Positions 1-6,470 are shown, counted from the first letter of the stretch. The stretch is 14,094 bases of DNA from Flavobacteriaceae bacterium (GCA_014239895.1 JAAZXZ010000031.1:1-14094); one strand, 5' to 3'. Notes: generated from the sequence alone by a model not told the origin. Translations and numbers: made by a program.

Positions 1-1
1 A

Positions 2-292
2 AATCCTCAAATAATTGAAAACAAAAAAGACCTAATTAGTTTTTATAAAAATATGAGGGCTAATGTTCAGGAAGGATACAAGTACAGTTTGCTTGATAGA
101 TCAAGAATAATCTGGCTGTCAAAAGATGTTTATATGATTGATGCAACTTACTCAAGATATAATGAAGACTATAAAAGAATTTATCAAGGAAGAGGTGTTT
201 ATATGTATAAAAAAATAGATGATAAATGGAAGATGTTTTCTGTTTCATCTTTACCGATGCCAACAAAGAAAAAAACCAAACTAAAAAACTAA
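2..292 (+). CDS. 3' end of an NTF2-like (SnoaL/DUF4440-type) protein, partial
   Basis: The reading frame is open from the left edge, so the true start lies outside the window; 96 residues are visible. The segment with IIWLSKDVYMIDATYSRYN, then GRGVYMYKKIDDKWKMFSVS, has the alternating strands and the closing 'W-x-hydrophobic' strand typical of NTF2-like domains, which form a curved sheet with a pocket. This is a fold-level match only; no catalytic residues or substrate can be named. The tail is lysine-rich (MPTKKKTKLKN). The TAA stop is the first three bases of the first copy of a local repeat. An internal ATG at 53 would cut the domain and is unlikely to be the start. Another NTF2-like protein, a lipoprotein, lies at 1180-1692. 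Confidence 0.6.
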   Translation, partial: NPQIIENKKDLISFYKNMRANVQEGYKYSLLDRSRIIWLSKDVYMIDATYSRYNEDYKRIYQGRGVYMYKKIDDKWKMFSVSSLPMPTKKKTKLKN

Positions 293-342
293 ACCATAGG
301 CATATTTTCTTCTTTTAAAATTATTGTAAATTGTAGGTATGA
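290..342. repeat. Intergenic repeat, copy 1 of 3
   Basis: This 53-base segment begins TAAACCATAGGCATAT and ends TTGTAGGTATGA. It matches 824-876 at 51 of 53 positions. Its first three bases are the stop of the upstream gene. Read on the minus strand it gives an open frame ending ...LKEENMPMV-stop, a tail shared in form with the other two copies. It contains TAAATTG, one T short of the TAnnTTTG promoter box. I know no named element that matches it. Confidence 0.85.
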
Positions 343-350
343 GAAAGCTG

Positions 351-521
351 TTATTTCTTTTTATTTAGACCTATATAAACTTGTGTAATAGCACCAAGAA
401 GGGCAGTTATAGCAAAGGGAAGAATTAACCACTTTGATTGAGATAGGTATTCTAAAAGAACAGCTATTGCTAATGAAAATGTACCAATCACAAAACTATG
501 TTTCTTGAAAAAATCTATCAT
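351..521 (-). CDS. Small two-helix membrane protein (56 aa), hypothetical
   Basis: ATG at 521 to TAA at 351 encodes 56 residues. After a short charged start (MIDFFKKH) there are two hydrophobic segments, about residues 9-25 (SFVIGTFSLAIAVLLEY) and 31-51 (WLILPFAITALLGAITQVYI), then a basic tail GLNKKK. This is an inner-membrane hairpin topology. It lies 54 bases downstream of the cold-shock gene on the same strand with no obvious terminator between, so it may be co-transcribed with it. The last codons read AAT AAA AAG AAA TAA, a slippery A-rich run, and the -1 frame continues into the minus-strand reading of repeat copy 1. No family is recognised. Coherent hydropathy and the position support a real gene. 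Confidence 0.6.
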   Translation of the reverse strand: MIDFFKKHSFVIGTFSLAIAVLLEYLSQSKWLILPFAITALLGAITQVYIGLNKKK

Positions 522-575
522 AATAATTTAAATATAATGATATTAAAAATACCATTTATAAACCGAAGGATTTAT

Positions 576-767
576 TTAAACTACTTTGACATTTATAGCA
601 TTCATTCCTTTTGGAGTTTCTTCTACATCGTAGCTTACTTTGTCCCCTTCATTGATTTCATCTATTAGATCATTTTTATGCACAAATACATCTTTTTCCC
701 CTGTTTCTGGAGTGATGAATCCAAATCCTTTAAAATTATTGAAAAATTTTACTGTTCCGTTACTCAT
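576..767 (-). CDS. csp: Cold-shock domain protein (CspA family)
   Basis: The 63 residues form a single cold-shock domain, an OB-fold that binds single-stranded RNA and DNA and melts mRNA structure. RNP1 is visible as KGFGFI (residues 13-18) and RNP2 as VFVH (27-30). The family opening GTVKFFN and the closing KGMNAINVKVV are both present, and the length is normal. A TAnnTTTG box (TACATTTG, 801 down to 794) lies 27 bases before the ATG, so the mRNA leader should be only about 20 bases. It therefore lacks the long thermosensing leader of Escherichia coli cspA. Repeat copy 2 lies just upstream of this promoter. A 56-residue membrane protein gene follows on the same strand. Confidence 0.95.
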   Translation of the reverse strand: MSNGTVKFFNNFKGFGFITPETGEKDVFVHKNDLIDEINEGDKVSYDVEETPKGMNAINVKVV

Positions 768-793
768 GTTTAAATAAATTTTAATTTGAACAG

Positions 794-801
794 CAAATGT
801 A
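794..801 (-). promoter_or_regulatory. Bacteroidota -7 promoter box for the cold-shock gene
   Basis: Minus-strand TACATTTG fits TAnnTTTG exactly and ends 27 bases before the ATG at 767. No clear -33 TTG is seen at the expected spacing. Confidence 0.55.
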
Positions 802-823
802 GGCTTTTATTAAATGAAAAACC

Positions 824-876
824 TAAACCATAGGCATATCTTCTTCTTTTTAAATTATTGTAAATTGTAGGTATGA
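824..876. repeat. Intergenic repeat, copy 2 of 3
   Basis: This copy is the same length as copy 1 and differs at two positions. It lies between the divergent cold-shock gene and the small membrane protein gene at 887. Its minus-strand reading ends ...KEEDMPMV-stop but is broken by a TAA eight codons before that tail's end. Its internal TAAATTG (861-867) ends 20 bases before the ATG at 887 and could serve as a weak promoter for that gene. Confidence 0.85.
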
Positions 877-886
877 ATTAAACATT

Positions 887-1066
887 ATGAAAAAACTATT
901 AAAATCATTAGGCAGGATTACACTAATTATACTGATTGGTTGGGTAATTTATGGAATAGTTAAATTATTTCAAGGAGAAGGAGTCGTTATTGATGTCATT
1001 TTACCTATCTGTATTATAATCTTCTTGTATGTTATGCCAACGAAGATTTTTAATCAAAAACCTTAA
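887..1066 (+). CDS. Small two-helix membrane protein (59 aa), hypothetical
   Basis: ATG at 887 to TAA at 1064-1066 gives 59 residues. The basic start MKKLLKSLGR is followed by a hydrophobic helix at about 11-27 (ITLIILIGWVIYGIVKLF), a short polar loop FQGEG, and a second helix at about 33-50 (VVIDVILPICIIIFLYVM). The tail PTKIFNQKP is basic. This suggests a small inner-membrane protein with both ends in the cytoplasm. The stop codon is the first triplet of repeat copy 3, just as the stop of the gene at 2-292 is the first triplet of copy 1; both genes also share ATGCCAAC(A/G)AAGA shortly before their stops. It is shorter than usual gene-finding cut-offs. No family is recognised. Confidence 0.6.
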   Translation: MKKLLKSLGRITLIILIGWVIYGIVKLFQGEGVVIDVILPICIIIFLYVMPTKIFNQKP

Positions 1067-1123
1067 ACCATAGGCATATCCTCCACTTTTAAATCCTCAA
1101 CTTCTAATCCTCTTAAGTAGGTA
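1064..1123. repeat. Intergenic repeat, copy 3 of 3 (diverged)
   Basis: The first 27 bases match copy 2 with two differences (TAAACCATAGGCATAT core). The middle has diverged, and GTAGGTA (1117-1123) recurs at the far end as in the other copies. The minus-strand reading is the most protein-like of the three: an open frame ending YLRGLEVEDLKVEDMPMV-stop, running back to a stop at about 1140. No start or full-length gene is present, so it may be the remnant 3' end of a lost gene. Confidence 0.65.
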
Positions 1124-1147
1124 AGAGTTATTTTTAAAAAAAATAAT

Positions 1148-1155
1148 TATATTTG
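1148..1155 (+). promoter_or_regulatory. Bacteroidota -7 promoter box for the NTF2-like lipoprotein gene
   Basis: TATATTTG fits TAnnTTTG and ends 25 bases before the ATG at 1180. Because it overlaps the possible TTG start at 1153, it argues that the TTG is promoter sequence and not a codon. Confidence 0.55.
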
Positions 1156-1179
1156 AAAACTAATTTTAAATTATTTTTT

Positions 1180-1692
1180 ATGAAAAATTTTATATATGTT
1201 TTTAGTTTAATCTTGATCTTAACTTCGTGTGGTCAAGCAGATCACCAATGTGAGGTTCAAACCAATGGGTTTGCTCCTAATGAAGGCCAAACAGTTATGA
1301 TGGGTAGTCAAGCATCAGTTGATGTTGTAGTTGCTATGGATAAAGCTTGGGCAGCAAGAGATTATGATGCATTAAAATCATTTATTGCAGATGGAGCTGT
1401 TCTACAATTTGAAGACGGACAAAAAGCTTCTAATGGAGATGAATTCATTGCAATTATAGAAAAACAATATCAGGAAGGTCTTGCTGAAGGAAATTCTGGA
1501 GAGTGGAAATTTAGATATGCTTTTTCTATTAAACCTTCAAAACCTGAAGGAACGGACCATTCTAATAATAGAGGAGAATGGGTTAATGCAGGATTTGATG
1601 GATCTGACGGAACTTATAATGAATGGTATCAAGTTGAAAATGAAAAAATTATTGCCTGGTCACAAACAAAAGGCGATATTTCTATTGACTAA
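1180..1692 (+). CDS. NTF2-like (SnoaL/DUF4440-type) lipoprotein
   Basis: The 170-residue product starts MKNFIYVFSLILILTSC, a type II signal peptide with lipobox LTSC, so C17 would be lipidated and the protein membrane-anchored outside the cytoplasm. Residues of about 50-165 carry a SnoaL/DUF4440-like pattern: an opening helix with MDKAWAARDYDALKSFIADGAVLQFEDG, a helix with EFIAIIEKQYQEG, and closing strands ending WYQVENEKIIAWSQTKGDIS. Such domains bind small ligands or act as isomerases or stress proteins; nothing here fixes a substrate. I chose ATG 1180 over the in-frame TTG at 1153 because a promoter box covers the TTG and the lipoprotein signal begins naturally at the ATG. A strong inverted repeat follows the stop. 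Confidence 0.8.
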   Translation: MKNFIYVFSLILILTSCGQADHQCEVQTNGFAPNEGQTVMMGSQASVDVVVAMDKAWAARDYDALKSFIADGAVLQFEDGQKASNGDEFIAIIEKQYQEGLAEGNSGEWKFRYAFSIKPSKPEGTDHSNNRGEWVNAGFDGSDGTYNEWYQVENEKIIAWSQTKGDISID

Positions 1693-1702
1693 TTAATTTT
1701 TA

Positions 1703-1750
1703 TTAACTCTATACTAATAAGATATATGTTTTTTATTAGTATAGAGTTAA
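1703..1750. terminator. Perfect 18-bp inverted repeat, probable terminator hairpin
   Basis: The left arm TTAACTCTATACTAATAA (1703-1720) is the exact reverse complement of the right arm (1733-1750), with a 12-base loop. It begins 11 bases after the stop of the NTF2-like lipoprotein gene and ends 9 bases before the -7 box of the next gene. There is no U-run after the stem, so it is not a textbook intrinsic terminator; it could stop transcription, stabilise the mRNA 3' end, or be a protein-binding site. Confidence 0.6.
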
Positions 1751-1759
1751 ATCATTCAT

Positions 1760-1767
1760 TATATTTG
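1760..1767 (+). promoter_or_regulatory. Bacteroidota -7 promoter box for the gene at 1785
   Basis: TATATTTG fits TAnnTTTG and ends 18 bases before the ATG at 1785. It lies directly after the inverted repeat, which supports an independent transcription unit. Confidence 0.55.
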
Positions 1768-1784
1768 CTCATATATTTTATTAT

Positions 1785-2336
1785 ATGAAGTCAAACCTTT
1801 CCTTAAAATCACTAAAAGGCAATCTTCTAAACAAGGAAGAATTAAGTAAATTAAATGAATTGGAGTCTTTGACACCTGAATATGAAAATTTACTAAAAAC
1901 CCGGAAAAGGCTTTCTGAGAAATTAAGAGATCTTAATAGTAGGATTAAGATAGTTGAGAACTATCAACAGGAGGTTATATTACTTTTAAAAAAGAATAAT
2001 AAGCACCTTGCCCCGATTATTTCTATTGGATTTGATAAGAGATGGGCTACCTATAATTGCATTGTTAAGATTTCTGGATCTACAAAATCTTTTTATTTAG
2101 GCAAGGAAAAGTCTATTAAGGGAAAGGTGCAGCAGTTTCATAAAAATAATATAATGAGTAGAGGAATCAATTTCCTTAAATCTGAAATTATAGAAATAGT
2201 AAGCACTGTTATAATGCAGTTTATTGACCCAAAATCTCCAAAGGATCCATTTAAAAAAACAATTAAGCTAAATTTAGAAAATGTATTAGAAAGGTATGTT
2301 GCTTCTGGTGAGTGGGACTATTGGGCTAGCAGATAA
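1785..2336 (+). CDS. Unrecognised 183-aa protein with N-terminal coiled coil
   Basis: I do not recognise this protein. Residues of about 16-70 are charged and leucine-rich with heptad-like spacing (NKEELSKLNELESLTPEYENLL... RLSEKLRDLNSRIKIVENYQQEVILLL), suggesting a coiled-coil hairpin. Residues of about 86-120 (RWATYNCIVKISGSTKSFYLGKEKSIKGKVQQF) have a strand-strand-helix pattern similar in outline to AP2-like or integrase arm-type DNA-binding domains, with conserved-looking aromatic, G and K positions. The C-terminal part, from about 125, is helical. There is no signal peptide or membrane segment, so it is likely cytoplasmic. It has its own promoter box. Its TAA stop abuts the stop of the opposing Rieske gene with no gap. 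A DNA-binding role is only a guess from shape. Confidence 0.65.
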   Translation: MKSNLSLKSLKGNLLNKEELSKLNELESLTPEYENLLKTRKRLSEKLRDLNSRIKIVENYQQEVILLLKKNNKHLAPIISIGFDKRWATYNCIVKISGSTKSFYLGKEKSIKGKVQQFHKNNIMSRGINFLKSEIIEIVSTVIMQFIDPKSPKDPFKKTIKLNLENVLERYVASGEWDYWASR

Positions 2337-3338
2337 TTAATAATATAATTTTTCTTTTTTCATAGTTCTTCTATAATTTATAGCAACTGAGTCAAATTTT
2401 AGATGCAGTTCTTCTGAAAGGTCAAATGGAACTTGTTGAGGTCTTTGAGATTCTACAATTCTTTTGTCTTGATCAAAAATTACTTTTTCAAAATCTTGAA
2501 TAACAGATTCTGGCTCATCAAGATTATAGTTTCGACCTACAATACAGTATCCTCTACATTTATTTTTTGAAATTGGTTGAGATGTAAAAAAATAAATCAT
2601 GCCTTTTTCCCCGCCCCATCCTAATCTTAGTATAATAGTATAGGGAAGATGTAACTCATAAACACTTTTTCTTTCAGGTTTTACAACTTTTTCATTTGCA
2701 AAAATTGGAAAATCATTTGTATTATTAGCTTCAGGCCTTACAATTGAATAATGAAGCACGGATCCTTTTACCTGTACTTTACATTCTGGGACTAATGGAC
2801 GATCAGGATTACCAAGGAGTCCTGGATGTACCCAAGGGAAATGACCAAAATCAGTAAAATTTTCTATTTGTCTAGAACTATCACTATCCCATTCAAAAGG
2901 ACCAGTATTAATAAATTGCCACTTTTTATCATTGAACTCTTGAATATTAGGAAGATTATATACAGGTTCATTAATGGCTACCCAGACAATCCCAAATTTT
3001 TCTACACAATTATATTTAGGTGTTTTAGCCTTACTTGGGATTTTTGCACCTGGTGCTTGAGGAATTAATATGCATTCTCCATGCCTATCATATTGCCATG
3101 CATGATAAGGGCAAACAACACAATCATCTTTTAGCCATCCTAATGATAAAGCAGTCCCTCGATGAATACAAAGATCTTTCATAGCATGAGCTTTACCATC
3201 TGATGTGCGCCAAATTACAATTGCTTCATCTAAAAGAAATGTACCAAATGGAGCATCCATTAATATTTCATTACTATAACCAACAGGATGCCAGCATGAG
3301 TACAGTTTTTCTGGGAAAAAGGAGCTACTTATATCCAT
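2337..3338 (-). CDS. Rieske non-heme iron oxygenase, alpha subunit type (vanillate demethylase / ring-hydroxylating family)
   Basis: This is a 333-residue mononuclear-iron oxygenase with an N-terminal Rieske [2Fe-2S] domain: C57-x-H59 (LCIHRG) and C76-x-x-H79 (CPYHAW). The catalytic domain shows the iron-site pattern N160-x-x-D163-x-x-H166-x-x-x-x-H171 (ENFTDFGHFPWVH). The closing IVESQRP...HLKFDSVAINYRR is typical of the vanillate O-demethylase oxygenase group. The family uses O2 and electrons from a reductase to hydroxylate or demethylate aromatic or ring substrates; the substrate here is unknown. No ferredoxin or reductase gene lies nearby. A TTG at 3362 would add eight residues, but it overlaps TAAATTG (3366-3360), one T short of a -7 box and 22 bases before the ATG at 3338, so I prefer the ATG. 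Confidence 0.88.
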   Translation of the reverse strand: MDISSSFFPEKLYSCWHPVGYSNEILMDAPFGTFLLDEAIVIWRTSDGKAHAMKDLCIHRGTALSLGWLKDDCVVCPYHAWQYDRHGECILIPQAPGAKIPSKAKTPKYNCVEKFGIVWVAINEPVYNLPNIQEFNDKKWQFINTGPFEWDSDSSRQIENFTDFGHFPWVHPGLLGNPDRPLVPECKVQVKGSVLHYSIVRPEANNTNDFPIFANEKVVKPERKSVYELHLPYTIILRLGWGGEKGMIYFFTSQPISKNKCRGYCIVGRNYNLDEPESVIQDFEKVIFDQDKRIVESQRPQQVPFDLSEELHLKFDSVAINYRRTMKKEKLYY

Positions 3339-3378
3339 ATAAAAGTTCAGTCTATTACTCAATTTAATGAAAATGCAG

Positions 3379-3386
3379 TAAATTTG
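3379..3386 (+). promoter_or_regulatory. Bacteroidota -7 promoter box immediately before the AMP nucleosidase gene
   Basis: TAAATTTG fits TAnnTTTG and its final G is only six bases before the A of the ATG at 3392. Initiation at the usual distance would start the mRNA at or next to the start codon, predicting a leaderless transcript. Confidence 0.55.
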
Positions 3387-3391
3387 TATAT

Positions 3392-4162
3392 ATGAAAACT
3401 AAAAAAGATATTGTAAGAGACTGGATTACAAGGTACTCTGGAAGGAAAATTAATTCTTTTGGTAAATTCATTTTACTTACTAATTTTCAAAGGTATGTTG
3501 ATGAATTTGCAAAAATTAATAATGTTAATATTGATGGTCTTGATAAGAACATGCCATCCGCTACACATGAAGAAATTACTATAATTAATTTTGGCATGGG
3601 CAGTCCGAATGCTGCTACCATAATGGATTTATTATCTGCAATTAAGCCTAAGGCAGTTCTTTTTTTAGGAAAGTGTGGTGGATTAAAAAAGAGAATTAAA
3701 ATAGGAGATTTTATTTTACCTATTGGAGCTATTAGAGGAGAAGGTACTTCAAATGATTATTTCCCAATTGAGGTTCCAGCAATGCCTTCTTTCTCATTAC
3801 AAAGGGCTATTTCCTCTGCATTAAAATATCAAAAAATTGATTATTGGACGGGAACTGTTTTTACAACAAATAGAAGGGTTTGGGAATTTGATAGTGAATT
3901 CAAAAATTATTTAAAGAAAATTAGAGCATATTCCATTGATATGGAAACAGCAACTTTATTTACTGTTGGCTTTCACAATAGAATTCCTATTGGAGCTTTG
4001 CTTTTAGTTACGGATCAACCAATGATTCCAGAAGGTGTTAAAACTAAAGTAAAGGATGATAAAAATTCTGAATTATTTGACAAAAAACATTTATTAGTTG
4101 GCATTGAATCTCTACAGCAAATTATCAATCATAAGGATACTGTTAGGCATTTGAAATTCTAG
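3392..4162 (+). CDS. amn: AMP nucleosidase
   Basis: AMP nucleosidase hydrolyses AMP to adenine and ribose 5-phosphate in purine salvage and adenylate control. The 256-residue protein is the short Bacteroidota form, without the extra N-terminal domain of the E. coli enzyme. Phosphorylase-fold motifs are clear: INFGMGSPNA (65-74), LGKCGG (92-97), RGEGTSNDYFP (115-125), the substrate-binding IDMETATLF (182-190), and VTDQP (206-210), whose D208 is in the position of the catalytic acid. The ATG is preceded by a TAnnTTTG box only six bases away. A lipoprotein gene follows 26 bases after the stop and is probably co-transcribed. The opposite-strand Rieske gene is divergent, its ATG lying 53 bases away. 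Confidence 0.95.
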   Translation: MKTKKDIVRDWITRYSGRKINSFGKFILLTNFQRYVDEFAKINNVNIDGLDKNMPSATHEEITIINFGMGSPNAATIMDLLSAIKPKAVLFLGKCGGLKKRIKIGDFILPIGAIRGEGTSNDYFPIEVPAMPSFSLQRAISSALKYQKIDYWTGTVFTTNRRVWEFDSEFKNYLKKIRAYSIDMETATLFTVGFHNRIPIGALLLVTDQPMIPEGVKTKVKDDKNSELFDKKHLLVGIESLQQIINHKDTVRHLKF

Positions 4163-4188
4163 TCTTATTTTTTATTAGCTTTATATTT

Positions 4189-4914
4189 ATGAAAAATATA
4201 TCATTTATTCTTATACTGTCTCTAATAGTTGGATGTTCAGATCAATCCACAATTAATATTACAAAGTTTGAGGGGTCACCTGAATTTTCTAATTCAATAT
4301 TATCTCTTTCACAAACTGCAGAAGATGAAAATTCAAACAACAATTTTAGTTTTAATGTTGAGAATTATGAGTTAGGGCTTCAAACAGAAGGAGCAATTGA
4401 GAATAGTTTAGCTAATTCTGCTCAAGGTCAACATATTCATATGATTGTAAATAATGGACCTTATTCTGCTCATTATACATCTGATTTTTCAAAAGAATTA
4501 GAACAAGGAAATAATTTAATTTTGTTTTTTTTATCAAGATCTTTTCATGAATCTGTAAAGAATCCAAATGCATTTTCCTTAATACAAGTCTCGTCTGGAG
4601 TACAGGAGTATGAGCCTTATGATTTAGAATCTGAATTCTTGTTTTATAGCAGACCCAAAGGAGTATATGAAGGTGATGACATAAAAAAATTGTTACTTGA
4701 TTTTTACCTAGTAAACACAGAAATTTCTGCTGAAGGAAACAAGGTACGCGCCACTATTAATGATAGTGAATTTATGATAGATGAATGGGTACCATATTAT
4801 ATAGAGGGGTTATCTATTGGAGAGGTTACCATCAAATTAGAATTGTTAGATTCTAATGGGGAATTAATTGATTCGCCTTTTAACCCTGTAGTTAGAAAAG
4901 TAACGCTAAAGTAA
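4189..4914 (+). CDS. Conserved hypothetical lipoprotein (241 aa)
   Basis: The start MKNISFILILSLIVGC is a lipoprotein signal with lipobox IVGC (C16). About 55 low-complexity, S/N/E-rich residues follow as a spacer. The folded part has a histidine-containing segment GQHIHMIVNNGPYSAHY (80-96), LSRSFHESVKNPNAF (115-129), FYSRPKGVY (152-160) and a C-terminal Ig-like strand series EWVPYYIEGLSIGEVTIKLELLDSNGELI. From memory, similar lipoproteins are widespread in Flavobacteriia and unassigned; the GQHIH segment loosely recalls DUF4399. The function is unknown; a surface or periplasmic binding role would fit. It lies 26 bases behind the AMP nucleosidase gene, and its stop codon directly abuts that of the opposing nnr gene. 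Confidence 0.8.
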   Translation: MKNISFILILSLIVGCSDQSTINITKFEGSPEFSNSILSLSQTAEDENSNNNFSFNVENYELGLQTEGAIENSLANSAQGQHIHMIVNNGPYSAHYTSDFSKELEQGNNLILFFLSRSFHESVKNPNAFSLIQVSSGVQEYEPYDLESEFLFYSRPKGVYEGDDIKKLLLDFYLVNTEISAEGNKVRATINDSEFMIDEWVPYYIEGLSIGEVTIKLELLDSNGELIDSPFNPVVRKVTLK

Positions 4915-6402
4915 TTAGCTAAATTTTAAATGATCTATAATATCAGAAGCAATTAGCCCAATTTCCCCTTTTTCTTTTGCAGCAATATCTCCAGCATGAC
5001 CATGACAATAAACCCCTAGCATAGCAGCAACAATTGGATCATATTTTTGTGCTAGCAAAGCTGTAATAATTCCAGTTAGCACGTCTCCACTTCCAGCAGT
5101 TGCCATTCCTGGATTTCCGGAGGTATTAAAGAAAATATCACCTATGGGCGTAGAAACTGTAGTGAATGCATTTTTTAATACAATTATACACTTATGATTT
5201 TTAGAGAATTGAACTTGTTTTTCAAATCTTTCAATGGAATTGCTGCATTTGCCAACGAGGCGTTCAAATTCTTTAATATGGGGCGTTAGAATAGAGTTTT
5301 TTGGTATTAGCGAGATAAGCTCTTTGTGCTTTGCTAGTATATTGATGGCATCAGCGTCTATAACTAATGTTCTTTTCTTAGTTTTATTAAAGAGTTTTTC
5401 AAGCATTTCTTTAGTTTCACTTTTTTGATCTAGACCTGGCCCTATTCCAATAGCATTATAGTTAGCAATTTCAGGGAGTTCAGATATATAACATTCTGCT
5501 TTATCAATGGAGCACATAGATTCGGGAATAGATTTTTGCATAATTTCATAGCCACATTTTGGTGTATGAGTAGTAAGAAGCCCGACACCACTCCTTAGGC
5601 ATGCCTTTGCTGCTAGGACAGCTGCCCCAATTTTTCCAATAGATCCTGCGATTATTAATGCCTTGCCATAATTTCCTTTGTGAGATTGCCTACTTCTAAT
5701 TTTACTATATTTTATTATACTCTGATCAATAATAAATTTATTGGAATCCATATTTTGAATATATTCTTCATCCAAACCTATATCTACAATTTTCCATTTT
5801 TTAATATGAGGTCCATTCTCTGGAAGAAAAAAAGAAAATTTAGGTCTTTGAAAACTAATTGTTAAATCCGCATTAACTATGTGTCTTGAGCTTGAAATAT
5901 TATCACAGTACATTCCTGATGGAATATCAACAGAATAAATAGGACACTTTTGACTATTTATTGAATCAATGATTTTAGTATAGTATCCTACTATAGGCTT
6001 TGAAAGCCCTGTACCAAATATTGCATCTATTATTAGATCATATTTAGAAAAATCTGGTATAGGATCAGAATTTGTTAACTCTTCTACTGAATCAATTTTC
6101 TTTAGATTTACTTGACAATCTTTAGATATTTTCGAGCTGATATTTAAAAAATATGTTGTGACAGAAATTTTCTTTTCTTTCAACAATCTTGATATAGATA
6201 GACCATCTCCACCATTATTACCAGGGCCACAAACTATAGCTATTTTTTTTGTTATGAATTGCTTATCCCAAATTGAATTTATAAAACAATTGGAAGCATA
6301 CTCCATCAAATCAATAGATGAAATTGGTTTATTACTTATAGTATAACTATCAGCACTTCTTATTTGCTCTGCATTTAATATTTTTTTTAGATTATTCATC
6401 AT
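4915..6402 (-). CDS. nnr: Bifunctional NAD(P)H-hydrate epimerase / ADP-dependent NAD(P)H-hydrate dehydratase
   Basis: This enzyme repairs hydrated NADH and NADPH: the N-terminal YjeF_N domain interconverts the R and S hydrates and the C-terminal kinase-like domain dehydrates the S form with ADP. At 495 residues it is normal length. Domain 1 shows IVCGPGNNGGDGLSISRLL (57-74), DAIFGTGLSKP (126-136) and SVDIPSGMYCD (157-167). Domain 2 shows GKALIIAGSIGKIGAA (246-261), GIGPGLD (319-325), LVIDADAIN (346-354), LTPHIKEFERL (372-382) and the ADP-site loop GNPGMATAGSGDVLTG (429-444), with D440 as likely catalytic base. It starts with two Met codons (6402, 6399). A TAATTTTG box ends five bases before the first ATG, so I keep that start; a leaderless message is likely. 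Confidence 0.96.
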   Translation of the reverse strand: MMNNLKKILNAEQIRSADSYTISNKPISSIDLMEYASNCFINSIWDKQFITKKIAIVCGPGNNGGDGLSISRLLKEKKISVTTYFLNISSKISKDCQVNLKKIDSVEELTNSDPIPDFSKYDLIIDAIFGTGLSKPIVGYYTKIIDSINSQKCPIYSVDIPSGMYCDNISSSRHIVNADLTISFQRPKFSFFLPENGPHIKKWKIVDIGLDEEYIQNMDSNKFIIDQSIIKYSKIRSRQSHKGNYGKALIIAGSIGKIGAAVLAAKACLRSGVGLLTTHTPKCGYEIMQKSIPESMCSIDKAECYISELPEIANYNAIGIGPGLDQKSETKEMLEKLFNKTKKRTLVIDADAINILAKHKELISLIPKNSILTPHIKEFERLVGKCSNSIERFEKQVQFSKNHKCIIVLKNAFTTVSTPIGDIFFNTSGNPGMATAGSGDVLTGIITALLAQKYDPIVAAMLGVYCHGHAGDIAAKEKGEIGLIASDIIDHLKFS

Positions 6403-6406
6403 ATAT

Positions 6407-6414
6407 CAAAATTA
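6407..6414 (-). promoter_or_regulatory. Bacteroidota -7 promoter box immediately before nnr
   Basis: Minus-strand TAATTTTG fits TAnnTTTG; its G is five bases before the A of the first ATG (6402), again predicting little or no mRNA leader. Confidence 0.55.
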
Positions 6415-6470
6415 TATTAAAATTTATGTTTTTCACACTAATTATTTTCTTCTTTTATAAATTTACAGGG

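Noticed and set aside
1153..1179. Nine-codon N-terminal extension of the NTF2-like lipoprotein from a TTG
   Set aside because: The TTG lies in a TATATTTG promoter box, and the lipoprotein signal begins at the ATG at 1180.
3339..3362. Eight-codon extension of the Rieske oxygenase from a TTG
   Set aside because: The TTG overlaps TAAATTG, a near-consensus -7 box correctly placed for the ATG at 3338; the added residues are not part of the domain. Not fully excluded.
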